A stretch of 64,000 nt of DNA from Alphaproteobacteria bacterium (lineage in GTDB: Bacteria; Pseudomonadota; Alphaproteobacteria; SMXS01): assembly GCA_028284945.1 (NCBI GenBank), contig JANQQJ010000005.1, positions 102,237 through 166,236 of the forward strand. Reading direction: 5' to 3'. This document shows positions 48,009 through 56,526 of this stretch, piece by piece. The translations under genes and the position numbers were made by a program. The notes under the pieces are model-generated. The model was not told where the DNA came from. It did no database searches and saw nothing but the letters and a program-made list of their open reading frames with translations. Every line of letters begins with the position of its first letter. The stretch's first letter is position 1.

Positions 48009-48734
48009 ATGGCACGGGTAGCAATCGTAACAGGCGGCACGCGCGGCATTGGCGCGGCTGTCAGCATCGCCCTCAAGGACGCGGGATATTCAGTCGCAGC
48101 CAACTATGGCGGCAATGATGAGGCCGCCGCCAAGTTCAAGGAAGAGACCGGCATCAACGTCTACAAATGGGACGTTAGCGACTTTGACGGCTGCGCGGCG
48201 GGTATCGCCCAGGTCGAAGCAGACCTTGGCCCGGTAGACATCCTGGTTAACAATGCGGGCATCACCCGCGACACCATGCTGCACAAGATGACGCTGGAGC
48301 AGTGGAACGAGGTGATCGATGTCGATCTGACCTCACTGTTCAACATGTGCCGCAATGTGATCGAAGGCATGCGCGAGCGCGGCTTCGGGCGGATCATCAA
48401 CATGACGTCCATTAACGGCCAAAAGGGCCAGATGGGTCAGACCAACTATTCCGCTGCCAAAGCCGGCATGATTGGCTTCACCAAGGCGCTGGCGCAGGAA
48501 ACCGCGCGCAAGAACATCACCGTCAACGTGATCGCGCCCGGCTATGTCAACACGGACATGGTCGCCGCCGTGCCGGAGAAGGTGCTGGACGGCATTATCG
48601 CGACAATCCCGGTCGGCCGTCTGGGCGAGCCCGAAGACATCGCCCGCGGCGTGCTTTACCTGGCCGCCGACGATGCCGGCTTCGTTACAGGCTCGACGCT
48701 GACCATCAACGGCGCGCAATACATCGCGGGGTAA
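48009..48734 (+). CDS. phaB: Acetoacetyl-CoA reductase
   Basis: A 241-residue SDR reducing acetoacetyl-CoA to (R)-3-hydroxybutyryl-CoA. Motifs: TGGTRGIGAAV, NNAGITRDTMLHKM, Ser in NMTSINGQ and YSAAKAGMIGFTK. Length and pairing with phaA give the assignment. A strong terminator follows. Confidence 0.94.
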   Translation: MARVAIVTGGTRGIGAAVSIALKDAGYSVAANYGGNDEAAAKFKEETGINVYKWDVSDFDGCAAGIAQVEADLGPVDILVNNAGITRDTMLHKMTLEQWNEVIDVDLTSLFNMCRNVIEGMRERGFGRIINMTSINGQKGQMGQTNYSAAKAGMIGFTKALAQETARKNITVNVIAPGYVNTDMVAAVPEKVLDGIIATIPVGRLGEPEDIARGVLYLAADDAGFVTGSTLTINGAQYIAG

Positions 48735-48760
48735 AGCCAAGCGATTTTTTGAACGAGATC

Positions 48761-48796
48761 GGGGCGGTCACAAACTCAGTGGCCGCCCCCTTTTTT
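48761..48796 (+). terminator. Rho-independent terminator of phaAB
   Basis: GGGGCGGTCAC, 7-base loop, GTGGCCGCCCC form an 11-bp stem with one G-T pair (48761-48789), followed by six T at 48791-48796. Confidence 0.92.
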
Positions 48797-48827
48797 GCCC
48801 GAGTTGCTAGCATTGGAGGTGCGTAGG

Positions 48828-49061
48828 ATGGGCAGTATTAGCGTTCGAAAACTGGATGATGAGATATTAAAGGCACTGCGTCTTCGGGCTGCAGAGCAAG
48901 GGATTTCCATGGAAGAGGAAATTCGCCGAATCCTTGAGCGTGCTGTTGCGACACCCGAGCGCATCACCGACGTTGCACGGCGATACTTTGGGCCCGAACA
49001 CGGTATCGACCTCGAACTACCGGACCGCGAAACGAGCGAACCAATAGACTTTTCTGAATGA
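48828..49061 (+). CDS. FitA/VapB-type antitoxin
   Basis: A 77-residue protein with a ribbon-helix-helix N-terminus (GSISVRKLDDEILKALRLRA) followed by ISMEEEIRRILERAV and a C-terminal toxin-binding tail ending EPIDFSE. ATG 48828 with GGAGG upstream. It binds DNA to repress its operon and neutralises the PIN toxin encoded next, with which it overlaps by four bases. It starts only 31 bases after the phaAB terminator. Confidence 0.88.
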   Translation: MGSISVRKLDDEILKALRLRAAEQGISMEEEIRRILERAVATPERITDVARRYFGPEHGIDLELPDRETSEPIDFSE

Positions 49062-49483
49062 TCCTGCTTGACACCAACGTCGTGTCAGAACTGATGCGGC
49101 GAGTCCCTGCAAAAGTTGTCGAAAGCTGGTTTGACGGCCAAGAGCCAACACAGCTTTTTGTATACTCAGTTAGTGTAGCAGAAATTCTATTTGGCCTGCG
49201 CACCATGCCGGAAGGCCACAGGCGTGATGCCATGAATGCGCGCTTTGAAGGGTTTCTGGGAAGTGCTTTTCAGCACAGCATCCTCGACTTCGATGGCGCA
49301 GCGGCCCGTGCCTATGGCGACATTAGGGGCGCTCGCAAAGAGATGGGCCGGCCGATGAGCAACTTTGACGCCCAAATCGCAGCCATTGCCCGGGTGCACC
49401 GCTTTGCTGTCGCGACACGAAATGTCCGCGATTTTGAAGACATGGGCCTCGAGCTGATCAATCCGTTCGAGAACGCTGCCTAA
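49058..49483 (+). CDS. PIN-domain toxin, FitB/VapC type
   Basis: A 141-residue ribonuclease toxin. The acidic quartet is seen as Asp in LLDTNVVSEL, Glu in SVAEILFGL, and Asp in FDAQIAAIA and VRDFEDMGL. It overlaps the antitoxin start as ATGA. The TAA interlocks with the stop of the convergent outer membrane protein gene. Confidence 0.9.
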   Translation: MILLDTNVVSELMRRVPAKVVESWFDGQEPTQLFVYSVSVAEILFGLRTMPEGHRRDAMNARFEGFLGSAFQHSILDFDGAAARAYGDIRGARKEMGRPMSNFDAQIAAIARVHRFAVATRNVRDFEDMGLELINPFENAA

Positions 49484-50271
49484 TACCGATAAATCAGGCT
49501 GAACAGGAACTCATGCGCCTTGAGGGAGGCATGGGTGGCATCGACCGGGATCAGCAGATCGTCGCGGCCTTCGCGGATGATCAAAATGTCGCCCGGCCGG
49601 GTGCGCATATTGCCCATATCGAAATAGCGATAGGCGAGTTCGACCGAGATGGTGTCGCCCAAATCAATCACCGCACCGGCGCCCAGCGACCAGGCAAAAT
49701 CGGTCGTTGAGCCCGGCTGGGTGATCGTCGCATCGCCAACGCCCAGCGACGGGAAGAAGTAGCTCATTTCGCTGGTTCGGTTGAACGCCAGGCCGACGCC
49801 GCCGCTGATGAAAGGCTGGAACCCGGCAACATTGCCGAATAACGGCGTCAGCATCAGATAGGCATTGGCCATCAGGGTGAAGTTGCGGCCCCGCGCCTCC
49901 ACCGGCTCTGTCCCCAGGGTAACGTTGGCAAAATTTGACTGACCGGAGAAATCCAGGTCAGGCCGATAGCCAAAGGCGACCTCGCCGCGCAGCCAGTCGC
50001 TCACATAGTGGCCCCAGGCGCCTTCGATCACCACAGACGAGCCATAGCTGCCATAGGCGCCGATGGGGTTGCCATCCGGCCCATCCGCACAGCCGAACAA
50101 GGCTGCGGGGTTCGTCGAATTACAATCCCGGTCGCTATAGACGGTCGAATTCGTGTCCGACAGCCCCGCGCCAAGGCGGATGTAGCTGTTACCCCCTTCT
50201 GCCATCACAGCATGAGGCGAGAACACGGCGAATAACATCAGCGCCAACGCGCAGGTGAAACCCTTTTTCAA
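49480..50271 (-). CDS. Outer membrane beta-barrel protein
   Basis: A 263-residue precursor with signal peptide (CALALMLFAVFSPHAVMA). The mature chain has alternating amphipathic strands, GGVGLAF, FAWSLGAGAVIDL and SVELAYRYFDMG, and ends in a C-terminal aromatic (SLIYRY), the signal for BAM-dependent insertion. It belongs to the small 8-stranded OmpA/OmpW-like barrels. A Cys pair (DCNST and FGCADG) lies in an early loop. Function unknown. Confidence 0.87.
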   Translation of the reverse strand: MKKGFTCALALMLFAVFSPHAVMAEGGNSYIRLGAGLSDTNSTVYSDRDCNSTNPAALFGCADGPDGNPIGAYGSYGSSVVIEGAWGHYVSDWLRGEVAFGYRPDLDFSGQSNFANVTLGTEPVEARGRNFTLMANAYLMLTPLFGNVAGFQPFISGGVGLAFNRTSEMSYFFPSLGVGDATITQPGSTTDFAWSLGAGAVIDLGDTISVELAYRYFDMGNMRTRPGDILIIREGRDDLLIPVDATHASLKAHEFLFSLIYRY

Positions 50272-50347
50272 AATACTCTCTCCCTAGAAAAACAAGGTGT
50301 TTACCGTAGAGATAGTGCTTTGAAATTACGGCGAAACTGCGCCGGTC

Positions 50348-51112
50348 TCAAAAATTATCTTTCCGTTTCCGTGTCTCGCCGAACACCTCGACCACGTCCG
50401 CGCCGACCATGCCGAGGGTCTTTTGCAGGTCCGGGCTGTCTGGCCGTAGGAACGGGTTGGTGGCGAGTTCCTCGCCCCAGGTCGATGGTACGGTGCGTTC
50501 ACCATTGGCGCGGCGTTCATCGACCCACTGCTTGCGCGCAACAAGCGCGGCATTGTCCGGCTCGACGGTGATCGCGAAGGCGGCATTGCCCTGGGTATAT
50601 TCGTGCGCGCAATAGACCTTGGTCTGTTCGGGCAGGTCTTTCAGTTTGGAGAGCGAATGCCACATTTGCGCCGGCGTGCCTTCGAACAACCGGCCGCAGC
50701 CGAGTGCGAACACGGTGTCACCGCAAAACAGGGCGTCTGAATCTTCAAACCAATAGGCGATGTGGCCGCGCGTATGGCCCGGTACGTCGAACACCTTGGC
50801 GACGCTGGTCCCCAGCGCATAGGTGTCCCCATCGCCCACCTGGACATCAATGCCTGGAATCCGATCCGCATCGGCACGCGGACCCAAAATGGTGCAGCCG
50901 GTCTTGGCCTTGATGACCTCATTGCCGCCTACATGGTCCAGATGATGGTGTGTGTTGAGGATATGGGTCAGGGTCCAGCCCTTTTCCTCCAGCGCAGCAA
51001 ACACCTCATCGGTCGTCGCCGGGTCTACAACAGCGGTGTCGCCGGTGGCTGCATCATGGGCCAGGTAAACATAATTGTCCGAAAGGACAGGAATCTGATG
51101 GATTTCAAGCAT
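50348..51112 (-). CDS. gloB: Hydroxyacylglutathione hydrolase (glyoxalase II)
   Basis: A 254-residue metallo-beta-lactamase-fold enzyme that hydrolyses S-D-lactoylglutathione. The binuclear metal motif is THHHLDH, with further ligands in PGHTRGHI, CGDTVFALGCGRLFEGTP and CAHEYTQGN. Divergent from the adjacent methyltransferase genes, an arrangement common in Alphaproteobacteria. Confidence 0.95.
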   Translation of the reverse strand: MLEIHQIPVLSDNYVYLAHDAATGDTAVVDPATTDEVFAALEEKGWTLTHILNTHHHLDHVGGNEVIKAKTGCTILGPRADADRIPGIDVQVGDGDTYALGTSVAKVFDVPGHTRGHIAYWFEDSDALFCGDTVFALGCGRLFEGTPAQMWHSLSKLKDLPEQTKVYCAHEYTQGNAAFAITVEPDNAALVARKQWVDERRANGERTVPSTWGEELATNPFLRPDSPDLQKTLGMVGADVVEVFGETRKRKDNF

Positions 51113-51162
51113 GGCGCTACCATAGCCTCGGTTCAGTGAAACAACAGGGTTCGGCCTCCGAG

Positions 51163-51855
51163 ATGTATCTCGACATTACCGATCTGCAAGCGTTTTACAG
51201 CACCCCGCTGGGCCGGACCAGTGGGGCATTGATTCGGCGGCGGCTGCGCGAGGCGTGGCCGAACCTGAACAGTTTCTCATGCGTTTGCATTGGATATGCG
51301 CCCCCTGTGCTGCGCGGCGTGGCGCACGGGCTGGCGCTGATGCCGGGTCAACAGGGGGTGAGCCACTGGCCTGCAGATCAGGCGAATCGCGCCGCCCTGA
51401 TCGAGGATCTGTCCCTACCCCTGGCCGACGCAAGCGTCGACCGGCTGATACTCCTGCATGCGTTGGAACACACGACCGACCCCGGCCGACTGCTGCGCGA
51501 GGTATGGCGCGTGCTGGCGCCCGAGGGCCGGGTGATGGCGATCCTGCCGCATCGGCGCAGCCTTTGGGCGCTGATGGAACGCACACCGTTCGGCCATGGC
51601 CGCCCCTATAGCGTGGGGCAGGCCAGCCGGTTGCTCAGCCAGCGCATGTTCGACCCGGTGGGCTGGCGGGGCGCGCTTTACTGGCCGCCCCTTGGCAAGC
51701 GCGCCGGCGTGCGGTCGGTGCAATGGTCGGAAAGGCCCGGGGGCCGGTTCGCCCCCGCGCTGGCCGGTGTCATCCTGGTCGAGGCCGTCAAATCCGTCGA
51801 AGCGCGGATCGACGCGACCGCCGCGGCACCGGCGCTCGCCTATGCAAGAGCCTGA
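51163..51855 (+). CDS. Class I SAM-dependent methyltransferase-like protein (degenerate motif I)
   Basis: A 230-residue protein starting MYLDITDLQAFYSTPLGR, a pattern typical of gloB-linked methyltransferases. Motif I is weak (FSCVCIGYAPPVL instead of a Gly-rich loop), but the rest of the fold reads well: DASVDRLILLHALEHTTD, LREVWRVLAPEGRVMAILPH. A GTG at 51136 could add nine residues. It overlaps the next gene by 14 bases. Confidence 0.78.
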   Translation: MYLDITDLQAFYSTPLGRTSGALIRRRLREAWPNLNSFSCVCIGYAPPVLRGVAHGLALMPGQQGVSHWPADQANRAALIEDLSLPLADASVDRLILLHALEHTTDPGRLLREVWRVLAPEGRVMAILPHRRSLWALMERTPFGHGRPYSVGQASRLLSQRMFDPVGWRGALYWPPLGKRAGVRSVQWSERPGGRFAPALAGVILVEAVKSVEARIDATAAAPALAYARA

Positions 51856-52651
51856 TCCTGTCATGCCCGCCGCCACCATGACCGACGAGGATGTTCTTAA
51901 TTGGCTTCAAGAAGAATATACGCACCCGTTCGAGGGGTGGGACTTTTCCTACCTTGAAGGGCGGCGCATCCCGTTAGGCGCCCTGCCCTGGGATTACGGG
52001 GTGACCGTTACCCCCTATCTGAACAAGGCGACGTCGCTGCTCGACATTGATACAGGTGGCGGAGAAGCCCTGGCGGATCTGTTGACAACATCCGCCTTCA
52101 GCGGAAAAGCCCATGCTGTCGAGGCGCATGCCCCCAATGTCCCGATCGCCCGCAACCGTCTGAGTGAACTTGGCGTCGATGTCATAGATACGTCTGAGCG
52201 ACCAGCCCCCTTGGCTGCTGAAACCTTCGATCTGTTGATCGACCGGCACGGTGGGTCGCTTCCACCGCTCGAGATTTTTCGTATTTTGAAACCGGGCGGC
52301 CACTACATCACCGAGCAGATCGGCGACCAAACCAATCATGAACTGCGAGAGGTGTTTGGGGCCAGCCCGGCCGTGCAGCCCGACTGGCCGCATAATGCCG
52401 CCGACGCGTCACGCACTTTCGAAGAAATCGGCTTTGATGTTGAAACGCTGGAAGAACACCGCTTTCCCATACGCTTCGCCGATGTTGGGGCGCTGGTCTA
52501 TTACCTGAAGGCGGTGCCATGGGAAGTGCCAGGGTTTTCGATTGCAGAAAACGCGGAGGCTCTTCTCCAGCTCCACAAAAGGTCAGCAGATCGAGGATAT
52601 GCAATCGATGCGACGTATCACGCCTATCTGCTTGTCGCGCGCAAACCCTAG
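51842..52651 (+). CDS. Class I SAM-dependent methyltransferase
   Basis: A 269-residue protein. Motif I is SLLDIDTGGGEALADL; later parts include ETFDLLIDRHGG and EIFRILKPGGHYITEQIG. The order fits class I small-molecule methyltransferases. Starts at 51842, 51863 or 51878 are all possible; the first gives overlap with the upstream gene. Target unknown. Convergent with metW. Confidence 0.8.
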   Translation: MQEPDPVMPAATMTDEDVLNWLQEEYTHPFEGWDFSYLEGRRIPLGALPWDYGVTVTPYLNKATSLLDIDTGGGEALADLLTTSAFSGKAHAVEAHAPNVPIARNRLSELGVDVIDTSERPAPLAAETFDLLIDRHGGSLPPLEIFRILKPGGHYITEQIGDQTNHELREVFGASPAVQPDWPHNAADASRTFEEIGFDVETLEEHRFPIRFADVGALVYYLKAVPWEVPGFSIAENAEALLQLHKRSADRGYAIDATYHAYLLVARKP

Positions 52652-52655
52652 GCGC

Positions 52656-53342
52656 CTAGAATGCAGCAGGCCGGTTGCCGTCACCCTGCGCGCGCGCCTG
52701 GTCCTGTGCCCCTTGATAAGACAAAAGGAACACGCCCTGGTCGGCAAACAGATTGGCATAGCGGGTCGATAACGCCGCTGCAGATGGCTTGCCCTTTTTA
52801 TCGATCACCAATTGCTGTTCCACCGTCACGCCCAGCTCGTCGCACAGGTCGAGAAAATCCCGGATCGTGCAGAGATGGATATTGGGCGTGTTGTACCAGG
52901 GCTGATCGAGCGTTTCCGTCTCCGGCATTTTGCCGTCCAACAACAGCTTCAGCCGGACCCGCCAGAACCCGAAATTAGGAAAGGACACAATCGCGCGCCG
53001 GCCAATGCGCAGCATCTGCTGTAGCGTGGCCCTGGTATCGCGCATCGCCTGCAATGTCTGACTCAGGATCACATAGTCGAACCCCGCTGTCGGGTAATCG
53101 ACCAGGTCGGTATCCGCATTGCCCTGCACCACCGATAACCCACGCGCCAGGCAGGCATTGACGCCCTCGCGGGAAATTTCGATCCCACGTGCATCGGCAT
53201 TGCGTTCATGCGTCAGGTGGTAGAGCAGCTCACCATCGCCGCAGCCGATATCGAGCACGCGGCTGCCGGGCTCGACCATGCGGCCGATCTCCAGCAGGTC
53301 GACGCGGATATCGCGCGCCCGGGCTTCGTGATGACCGACCAT
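52656..53342 (-). CDS. metW: Methionine biosynthesis protein MetW
   Basis: A 228-residue methyltransferase-like protein with RVLDIGCGDGELLYHLT, NADARGIEISREGVNACL and SFPNFGFWRVRLKLL, diagnostic of MetW. It works with MetX; it may activate it or act in a separate methylation. Its ATG shares a base with the metX stop (TGATG). Confidence 0.94.
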   Translation of the reverse strand: MVGHHEARARDIRVDLLEIGRMVEPGSRVLDIGCGDGELLYHLTHERNADARGIEISREGVNACLARGLSVVQGNADTDLVDYPTAGFDYVILSQTLQAMRDTRATLQQMLRIGRRAIVSFPNFGFWRVRLKLLLDGKMPETETLDQPWYNTPNIHLCTIRDFLDLCDELGVTVEQQLVIDKKGKPSAAALSTRYANLFADQGVFLLSYQGAQDQARAQGDGNRPAAF

Positions 53343-54532
53343 CAGATGCCCCTGGCTTCAGCAGCCGCGGCCAGAAAACCCCGCAGACTGTCGTGAAATT
53401 CCGGCTCGTCCAGCAGGAACGCATCATGGCCTTTGTCGGTCTCAATCTCGACAAAGCTGACCGGAGCGCCGGCGGCATTGAGGGCACGGACAACCGCTTT
53501 ACTCTCTGCCGTCGGGTAGAGCCAGTCGCTGGTGAACGAAGCGACAAAGAACCGCGTCGCCGTATCGCGGAACGCATTGGCCAACCGGCCGCGATAGTCC
53601 GCCGCCAGGTCGAAATAGTCCATCGCCCGGGTGATATAGAGGTATGAATTCGCGTCAAACCGCTCGACGAACGAAATCCCCTGATGACGCAGATAACTTT
53701 CAATCTGAAAGTCGGCATCGAAGCCATAGGTCAGCGCCTGTCGATCCTGCAGCCGCCGGCCGAACTTCTGATGGAGGCCCGCCTCTGACAGATAAGTGAT
53801 GTGCGCCGCCATCCGCGCCACCGATAGGCCGGACTTCGGCGATGTGCCGGTACCGTAATAATCGCCGCCGTGCCAGTCAGGATCGGCCATGATCGCCTGA
53901 CGGCCAACCTCATGGAATGCGATGTTCTGCGCCGAGTGCAGCGACGTCGTCGCGATCGGCATCGCCGAAAACACCTTGTTAGGATAGCGCGCCGCCCAAT
54001 CGAGTACTTGCATGCCGCCCATCGACCCACCCAATACGCAAAACAGGTCAGGGATGCCCAACTGGTCAATCAGTGCCGCCTGTACGCGCACCATGTCCCC
54101 AATGGTGATGACCGGGAAATCCACACCCCAGGGCTTACCTGTATCCGGGTTGACCTCTTGCGGGCCCGTGGTTCCCAGACAGCCACCCAACACATTGGCA
54201 CAAATGACAAAATAGCGGTCTGTATCGATGAGTTTGCCGGGGCCGACCATGACATCCCACCAGCCGGGCTTGCCGGTGATCGGATGCGGATTGGCCACAT
54301 GCTGATCAAGGGTCAACGCATGGCAGATTACAACGGCGTTGGACTTATTCGCGTTCAGCGCCCCATAGGTTTGATACGCAACCGAAACGTGGTTCAGCTC
54401 CGCGCCGCTGTCGAGCACCAAGGGCACAGCCGACAGATCGACCACCGTTCCCCGTGGGTCATCGTCCAGCCCGCGCTCGGCGCGGTCGGCGAGATAATTC
54501 GGGTGTGTTTGTTGTGGCGCATCAATGTTCAT
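53342..54532 (-). CDS. metX: Homoserine O-acetyltransferase
   Basis: A 396-residue alpha/beta hydrolase-fold enzyme that acylates homoserine in methionine synthesis. The nucleophile is Ser in GGSMGGMQ, with Asp in TSDWLYPT and His in DKGHDAFL. The N-terminus contains [16 protein letters not shown]. Some MetX proteins use succinyl-CoA instead; the donor cannot be told here by eye. GGAAGG precedes the ATG. Confidence 0.94.
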   Translation of the reverse strand: MNIDAPQQTHPNYLADRAERGLDDDPRGTVVDLSAVPLVLDSGAELNHVSVAYQTYGALNANKSNAVVICHALTLDQHVANPHPITGKPGWWDVMVGPGKLIDTDRYFVICANVLGGCLGTTGPQEVNPDTGKPWGVDFPVITIGDMVRVQAALIDQLGIPDLFCVLGGSMGGMQVLDWAARYPNKVFSAMPIATTSLHSAQNIAFHEVGRQAIMADPDWHGGDYYGTGTSPKSGLSVARMAAHITYLSEAGLHQKFGRRLQDRQALTYGFDADFQIESYLRHQGISFVERFDANSYLYITRAMDYFDLAADYRGRLANAFRDTATRFFVASFTSDWLYPTAESKAVVRALNAAGAPVSFVEIETDKGHDAFLLDEPEFHDSLRGFLAAAAEARGI

Positions 54533-54559
54533 CGTCTCAGGCCTTCCAAAGGCGGCCCA

Positions 54560-54589
54560 TAGCTAGGGATTGGGTGCCGGAACTGTCAA
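54560..54589 (-). promoter_or_regulatory. Sigma-70-type promoter of metXW
   Basis: On the minus strand TTGACA (54589-54584), an 18-base spacer and TAGCTA (54565-54560). Transcription would start near 54553, about 20 bases before the ATG, which leaves no room for a SAM riboswitch downstream of it. Confidence 0.6.
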
Positions 54590-54657
54590 TGTTTTCTTTG
54601 ATTTTCAGCAGGCCCGCGACTAGTAATGGCCCCCTTCAAGTTGAGGGATTTACGCGC

Positions 54658-55428
54658 ATGTCGGAGCAGGTGCTCGACAATCTGAGGCAGGAAATCGACA
54701 GGGTGGACGATCAGATCCACGACCTGCTGATGCGCCGTGCCGATCTGGGCGAACAGGTTGCCGCGGCCAAGGAAAGCGCTGCAGCGAACGCGCCGCGCTT
54801 TCGGCCAGGCCGGGAAGCCAGCATTCTGCGCCGCCTGAAATCCCGCCACAATGGTCCACTGCCCTTCCCCGTCGTCGGCCACATCTGGCGGGAAGTGATT
54901 TCGTCCTTTCTACGCCGCCAAGCCGATATTGAAGTGATGGTCTGGGGCGGGTCGAGCCGTATTGCGGTCTGGGACCTGGCCCGCGCGCATTTCGGGGTTG
55001 CGACGCCGTTTCACGCCATGATGGAGGCTGTCGAAGCCCTCGACAAGGTCAACAAGTCGGACCGGGCCATCGGCGTGCTTGCGTTCGAAACCGAAGGTGA
55101 GCCCTGGTGGCGCTTGCTGTGCGAAGACCGTCCCGGGGCAGGCCTGCAAATTATTGCGCGCCTGCCCTTTTTTGAAGACGCAGAGGTCGAAGCGTTCGCG
55201 GTCGCCAAAAGCCGCGAGAACAGCGGCGGTGAAGAAACCACGCTGGTCGTGTTGCATGACGCAAAGGCACCTGAGGGCGCCCTTGATGAGGCCGCCGGTG
55301 ACGTGCTGATGACGGTGCCAGGCTACCTGCAGCCGGAAGACGATGCGATTGCCGCTTTCATCAGCAAAACCGGCGCCAGTGGCGCGACGGTGATTGGCGG
55401 CTATGCCAATCCGATCACCGGTGTATAG
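54658..55428 (+). CDS. Chorismate mutase with C-terminal degenerate prephenate-dehydratase-like domain
   Basis: A 256-residue protein. The N-terminal ~90 residues form an AroQ chorismate mutase: LRQEIDRVDDQIHDLLMRRA, a Lys in VAAAKES and RPGREASILRRL. From about residue 95, MVWGGSSRIAVWDLARAHFG and GVLAFETEGEPWWRLL recall the binding fold of prephenate dehydratase, but I do not see the catalytic TRF motif. It converts chorismate to prephenate; the second domain may sense amino acids. First gene of a chorismate mutase-hisC-tyrA operon. Confidence 0.82.
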   Translation: MSEQVLDNLRQEIDRVDDQIHDLLMRRADLGEQVAAAKESAAANAPRFRPGREASILRRLKSRHNGPLPFPVVGHIWREVISSFLRRQADIEVMVWGGSSRIAVWDLARAHFGVATPFHAMMEAVEALDKVNKSDRAIGVLAFETEGEPWWRLLCEDRPGAGLQIIARLPFFEDAEVEAFAVAKSRENSGGEETTLVVLHDAKAPEGALDEAAGDVLMTVPGYLQPEDDAIAAFISKTGASGATVIGGYANPITGV

Positions 55429-55437
55429 GAGACGGCA

Positions 55438-56526
55438 ATGACCGGCCCGATCCCGCGCCCAGGTATTCTGGAAATTGAGGCCTATCAGGGCGGCAAGTCG
55501 AAAGACACCAGCTTTGAAGGCAAGATGTCGTCAAACGAATCCGCGCTGGGCACCAGCCCCAAGGCGCGCGAGGCCTTCGGTGATGCAGCGGCCATTCTGC
55601 ACCGCTATCCCGACGGCGGGTCGTCGGAACTGCGTGAAGCCATCGCGGCGCATCACGGCATTGAAGCAGACCGTGTCGTCTGTGGCTTCGGGTCAGATGA
55701 TCTGCTGCAGCTGATGTGCCGTGGCTATGCCGGGCCCGGTGACGAGGTTCTCTATACTGAACACGGCTTTCTGGTCTATCCGATTGCCGCGCAGGCGGTG
55801 GGCGCAACCGCCGCGGCGGCACCCGACGACGGCTATATTGCATCCGTTGACAGCCTGCTGGATTCGGTGACCGACAAGACGAAGCTGGTGTTCCTCGCCA
55901 ATCCCAACAACCCGACCGGGACCTATTTGAACGGTGAAGAGCTGCTACGGCTGCATGCCGGATTGCCCGAAGACATTGCTTTGGTGATCGACGGGGCCTA
56001 TGCCGAATATGTCGATGAGGCCGACTATGACACCGGCCTTGAGCTCGCGCGCCATGCGCCAAATGTGTTGATGACGCGGACCTTTTCGAAAATCTATGGG
56101 CTGGCGGCGTTGCGCCTCGGCTGGGCCTATGGACCCGACAGCATTATCGGTGTTTTGAACCGGCTGCGGGGGCCTTTCAATGTCTCGCTGCCAGCGCAGG
56201 CCGCGGGCGTTGCTGCATTGGAAGATCAGGACTTCGTCGATCAGGTGCGCACGCACACCAGCCAATGGCGCGAGTGGTTGCGCCAACGGATCCGCGGTAT
56301 GGGCCTGAGCGTCGTACGCGGCTCCGCCAACTTTCTGCTGATCAATATGGGCACGCCTCAGCAGGCCGCAGCGGCCGATGCATTCCTGCAGCAGCAGGGA
56401 TGGTTCCTGCGCCGCATGGAATCCTATGGCTTCCCCGAACATCTGCGGCTGACGGTCGGCACCGAAGACGAAAACCGGGGTGTCACCGACGCACTGGTCG
56501 AATTTCTAGAGCAGGACCATGTTTGA
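55438..56526 (+). CDS. hisC: Histidinol-phosphate/aromatic aminotransferase
   Basis: A 362-residue fold-type I PLP enzyme. Motifs: MSSNESALGTSPKA, VCGFGSDDLLQLM, FLANPNNPTGTYL, the PLP lysine in TRTFSKIYGLAALRLGW and RRMESYGFPEHLRLTVG. Annotated as HisC, but its place between chorismate mutase and tyrA suggests it also or mainly transaminates aromatic 2-oxo acids or prephenate. GGAG precedes the ATG; its end overlaps tyrA by 8 bases. Confidence 0.92.
   Translation: MTGPIPRPGILEIEAYQGGKSKDTSFEGKMSSNESALGTSPKAREAFGDAAAILHRYPDGGSSELREAIAAHHGIEADRVVCGFGSDDLLQLMCRGYAGPGDEVLYTEHGFLVYPIAAQAVGATAAAAPDDGYIASVDSLLDSVTDKTKLVFLANPNNPTGTYLNGEELLRLHAGLPEDIALVIDGAYAEYVDEADYDTGLELARHAPNVLMTRTFSKIYGLAALRLGWAYGPDSIIGVLNRLRGPFNVSLPAQAAGVAALEDQDFVDQVRTHTSQWREWLRQRIRGMGLSVVRGSANFLLINMGTPQQAAAADAFLQQQGWFLRRMESYGFPEHLRLTVGTEDENRGVTDALVEFLEQDHV

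Noticed and set aside
54533..54660. SAM-II riboswitch upstream of metX
   Set aside because: I looked for the pseudoknot core and conserved loop sequence and did not find them; a plain promoter explains the region better.
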